In this document: positions 14,280-14,972 of the stretch, in pieces
How positions within the stretch are numbered: the first letter of the stretch is position 1
How the letters are laid out: each line of letters opens with the position of its first letter
NCBI GenBank assembly: GCA_016212195.1
Contig: JACRGW010000061.1
Coordinates: forward strand, 1 to 14,972
DNA length: 14,972 bases
From: Nitrospirota bacterium
GTDB taxonomy: Bacteria; Nitrospirota; Thermodesulfovibrionia; JACRGW01
Direction: 5' to 3'
Program-made: the position numbers and the translations under genes
Notes under the pieces: generated by a model
What the model saw: the letters and a program-made list of their open reading frames with translations, nothing else
Told to the model about the DNA's origin: nothing
Databases searched by the model: none

Positions 14280-14284
14280 AAGGC

Positions 14285-14972
14285 ATGGTGATTATCCCTG
14301 CCATAGACCTTAAAGAGGGTAAATGCGTGAGACTCATTCAGGGAAGGATGGAAGATGTCACTATTTACTCCGATAATCCTGTCTCTATGGCGAAGCACTG
14401 GGAAGATGAAGGTGCGGAACTACTACATATTGTTGACCTTGATGGTGCTATAGAGGGGAGCCCCAGGAATATTAAATCCATAATTGATATCCGTAAGGTT
14501 GTATCTATACCGATAGAGGTTGGTGGTGGTATAAGGGATATGGAGACTATTGATAAACTCCTGTCATTAAGAATAGACAGGGTTGTCCTCGGTACCTCTG
14601 CAGTAAAAGATCCTTACTTTCTTAAAGAGGCATGCAAAAGATTTCAAGGTAAGATCCTTGCAGGAATAGATGCAAGGGATGGAATGGTTGCGATAAAGGG
14701 ATGGAGAGAAACGACAAGCGAGAGGGCAATTGATTTCGCCAAGAGTTTAGAAGACTCAGGTGTGAGAGCGATAATATTCACGGATATAAAGTTGGATGGA
14801 ATGCTCTTAGGTCCTAATATAGAATCTATAAGAGAGTTCACGGAGTCTGTCAAATTACCTGTAATAGCCTCTGGCGGCGTATCAAGTATCGAGGACATTA
14901 AAGCATTAATAAAACTTCCCTTAGAAGGGGTAATTGTCGGGAAGGCGATTTATTCCGGAACCTTAGATTTAA
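14285..14972 (+). CDS. hisA: HisA, ProFAR isomerase (5' part, cut by window edge)
   Basis: It isomerises N'-(5'-phosphoribosyl)-formimino-AICAR ribonucleotide (ProFAR) to the ribulosyl form PRFAR in histidine biosynthesis. The 229 visible residues form most of the (beta/alpha)8 barrel: IPAIDLKEGKCVRL with catalytic Asp8, VDLDGA (50-55), IEVGGGIRD (78-85), GIDARDG with the second catalytic Asp129, FTDIKLDGM (165-173), IASGGVSS (194-201) and GVIVGKAIYSG. About 10-15 residues are missing at the end. The ATG at 14285 is 5 bp after the selD stop with only a weak ribosome binding site, so it probably depends on selD translation. HisF would be expected next, outside the window. Confidence 0.95.
   Translation, partial: MVIIPAIDLKEGKCVRLIQGRMEDVTIYSDNPVSMAKHWEDEGAELLHIVDLDGAIEGSPRNIKSIIDIRKVVSIPIEVGGGIRDMETIDKLLSLRIDRVVLGTSAVKDPYFLKEACKRFQGKILAGIDARDGMVAIKGWRETTSERAIDFAKSLEDSGVRAIIFTDIKLDGMLLGPNIESIREFTESVKLPVIASGGVSSIEDIKALIKLPLEGVIVGKAIYSGTLDL

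Overview
This window looks like an ordinary chromosomal stretch from a bacterium of moderate GC content. The coding strand is rich in AGG/AGA arginine and ATA isoleucine codons. It carries a class II (B12-dependent) ribonucleotide reductase, a molybdenum-cofactor gene, a selenocysteine-containing SelD, an SPL-type radical SAM protein and HslUV. That mix would suit an anaerobic Nitrospirota or Thermodesulfobacteriota-like lineage, but this placement is inference from gene content and codon style, not a search result.

Layout: 1-1681 is minus strand, with the start of an SPL-family radical SAM gene (cut by the window edge) and a DUF1015 gene. A divergent promoter region (1682-1836) leads into xerC-hslV-hslU (1837-4700), tightly packed with overlapping signals. 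A MITE-like repeat (4708-4800) precedes argB and nrdJ, where the nrdJ TTG start directly abuts the argB stop. A small lysine/arginine-rich protein gene on the minus strand (7631-7792) is followed by a two-gene plus-strand unit: a UMF1-type MFS transporter overlapping a three-domain acyl-activating enzyme/ACP/PlsC acyltransferase fusion. moaC (minus) converges on it. A repeat-filled spacer, yraN, another repeat, then selD and the 5' part of hisA complete the window.

How the genes work together: xerC-hslVU is the known pairing of chromosome dimer resolution with the HslUV protease. The MFS plus ligase/ACP/acyltransferase pair resembles in logic, though not in family or domain order, the LplT-Aas lysophospholipid uptake and re-acylation pair of Enterobacteria; this is the most interesting functional hypothesis here. 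selD must be read through an in-frame TGA (Sec16), which extends it 39 codons upstream of the uninterrupted frame and implies that the organism encodes selenocysteine.

The second theme is repeats. Degenerate heptanucleotide tandem repeats sit in frame inside three core genes: xerC (around a GC-rich palindrome), nrdJ (two different heptamer families, four copies each) and the ligase fusion (five copies). In each case they encode an apparent extra surface loop. Several palindromic elements (GTCATTCC...GGAATGAC and CCCTCTCCC...GGGAGAGGG types) occupy the spacers. No tRNA, rRNA, CRISPR array or transposase was seen.
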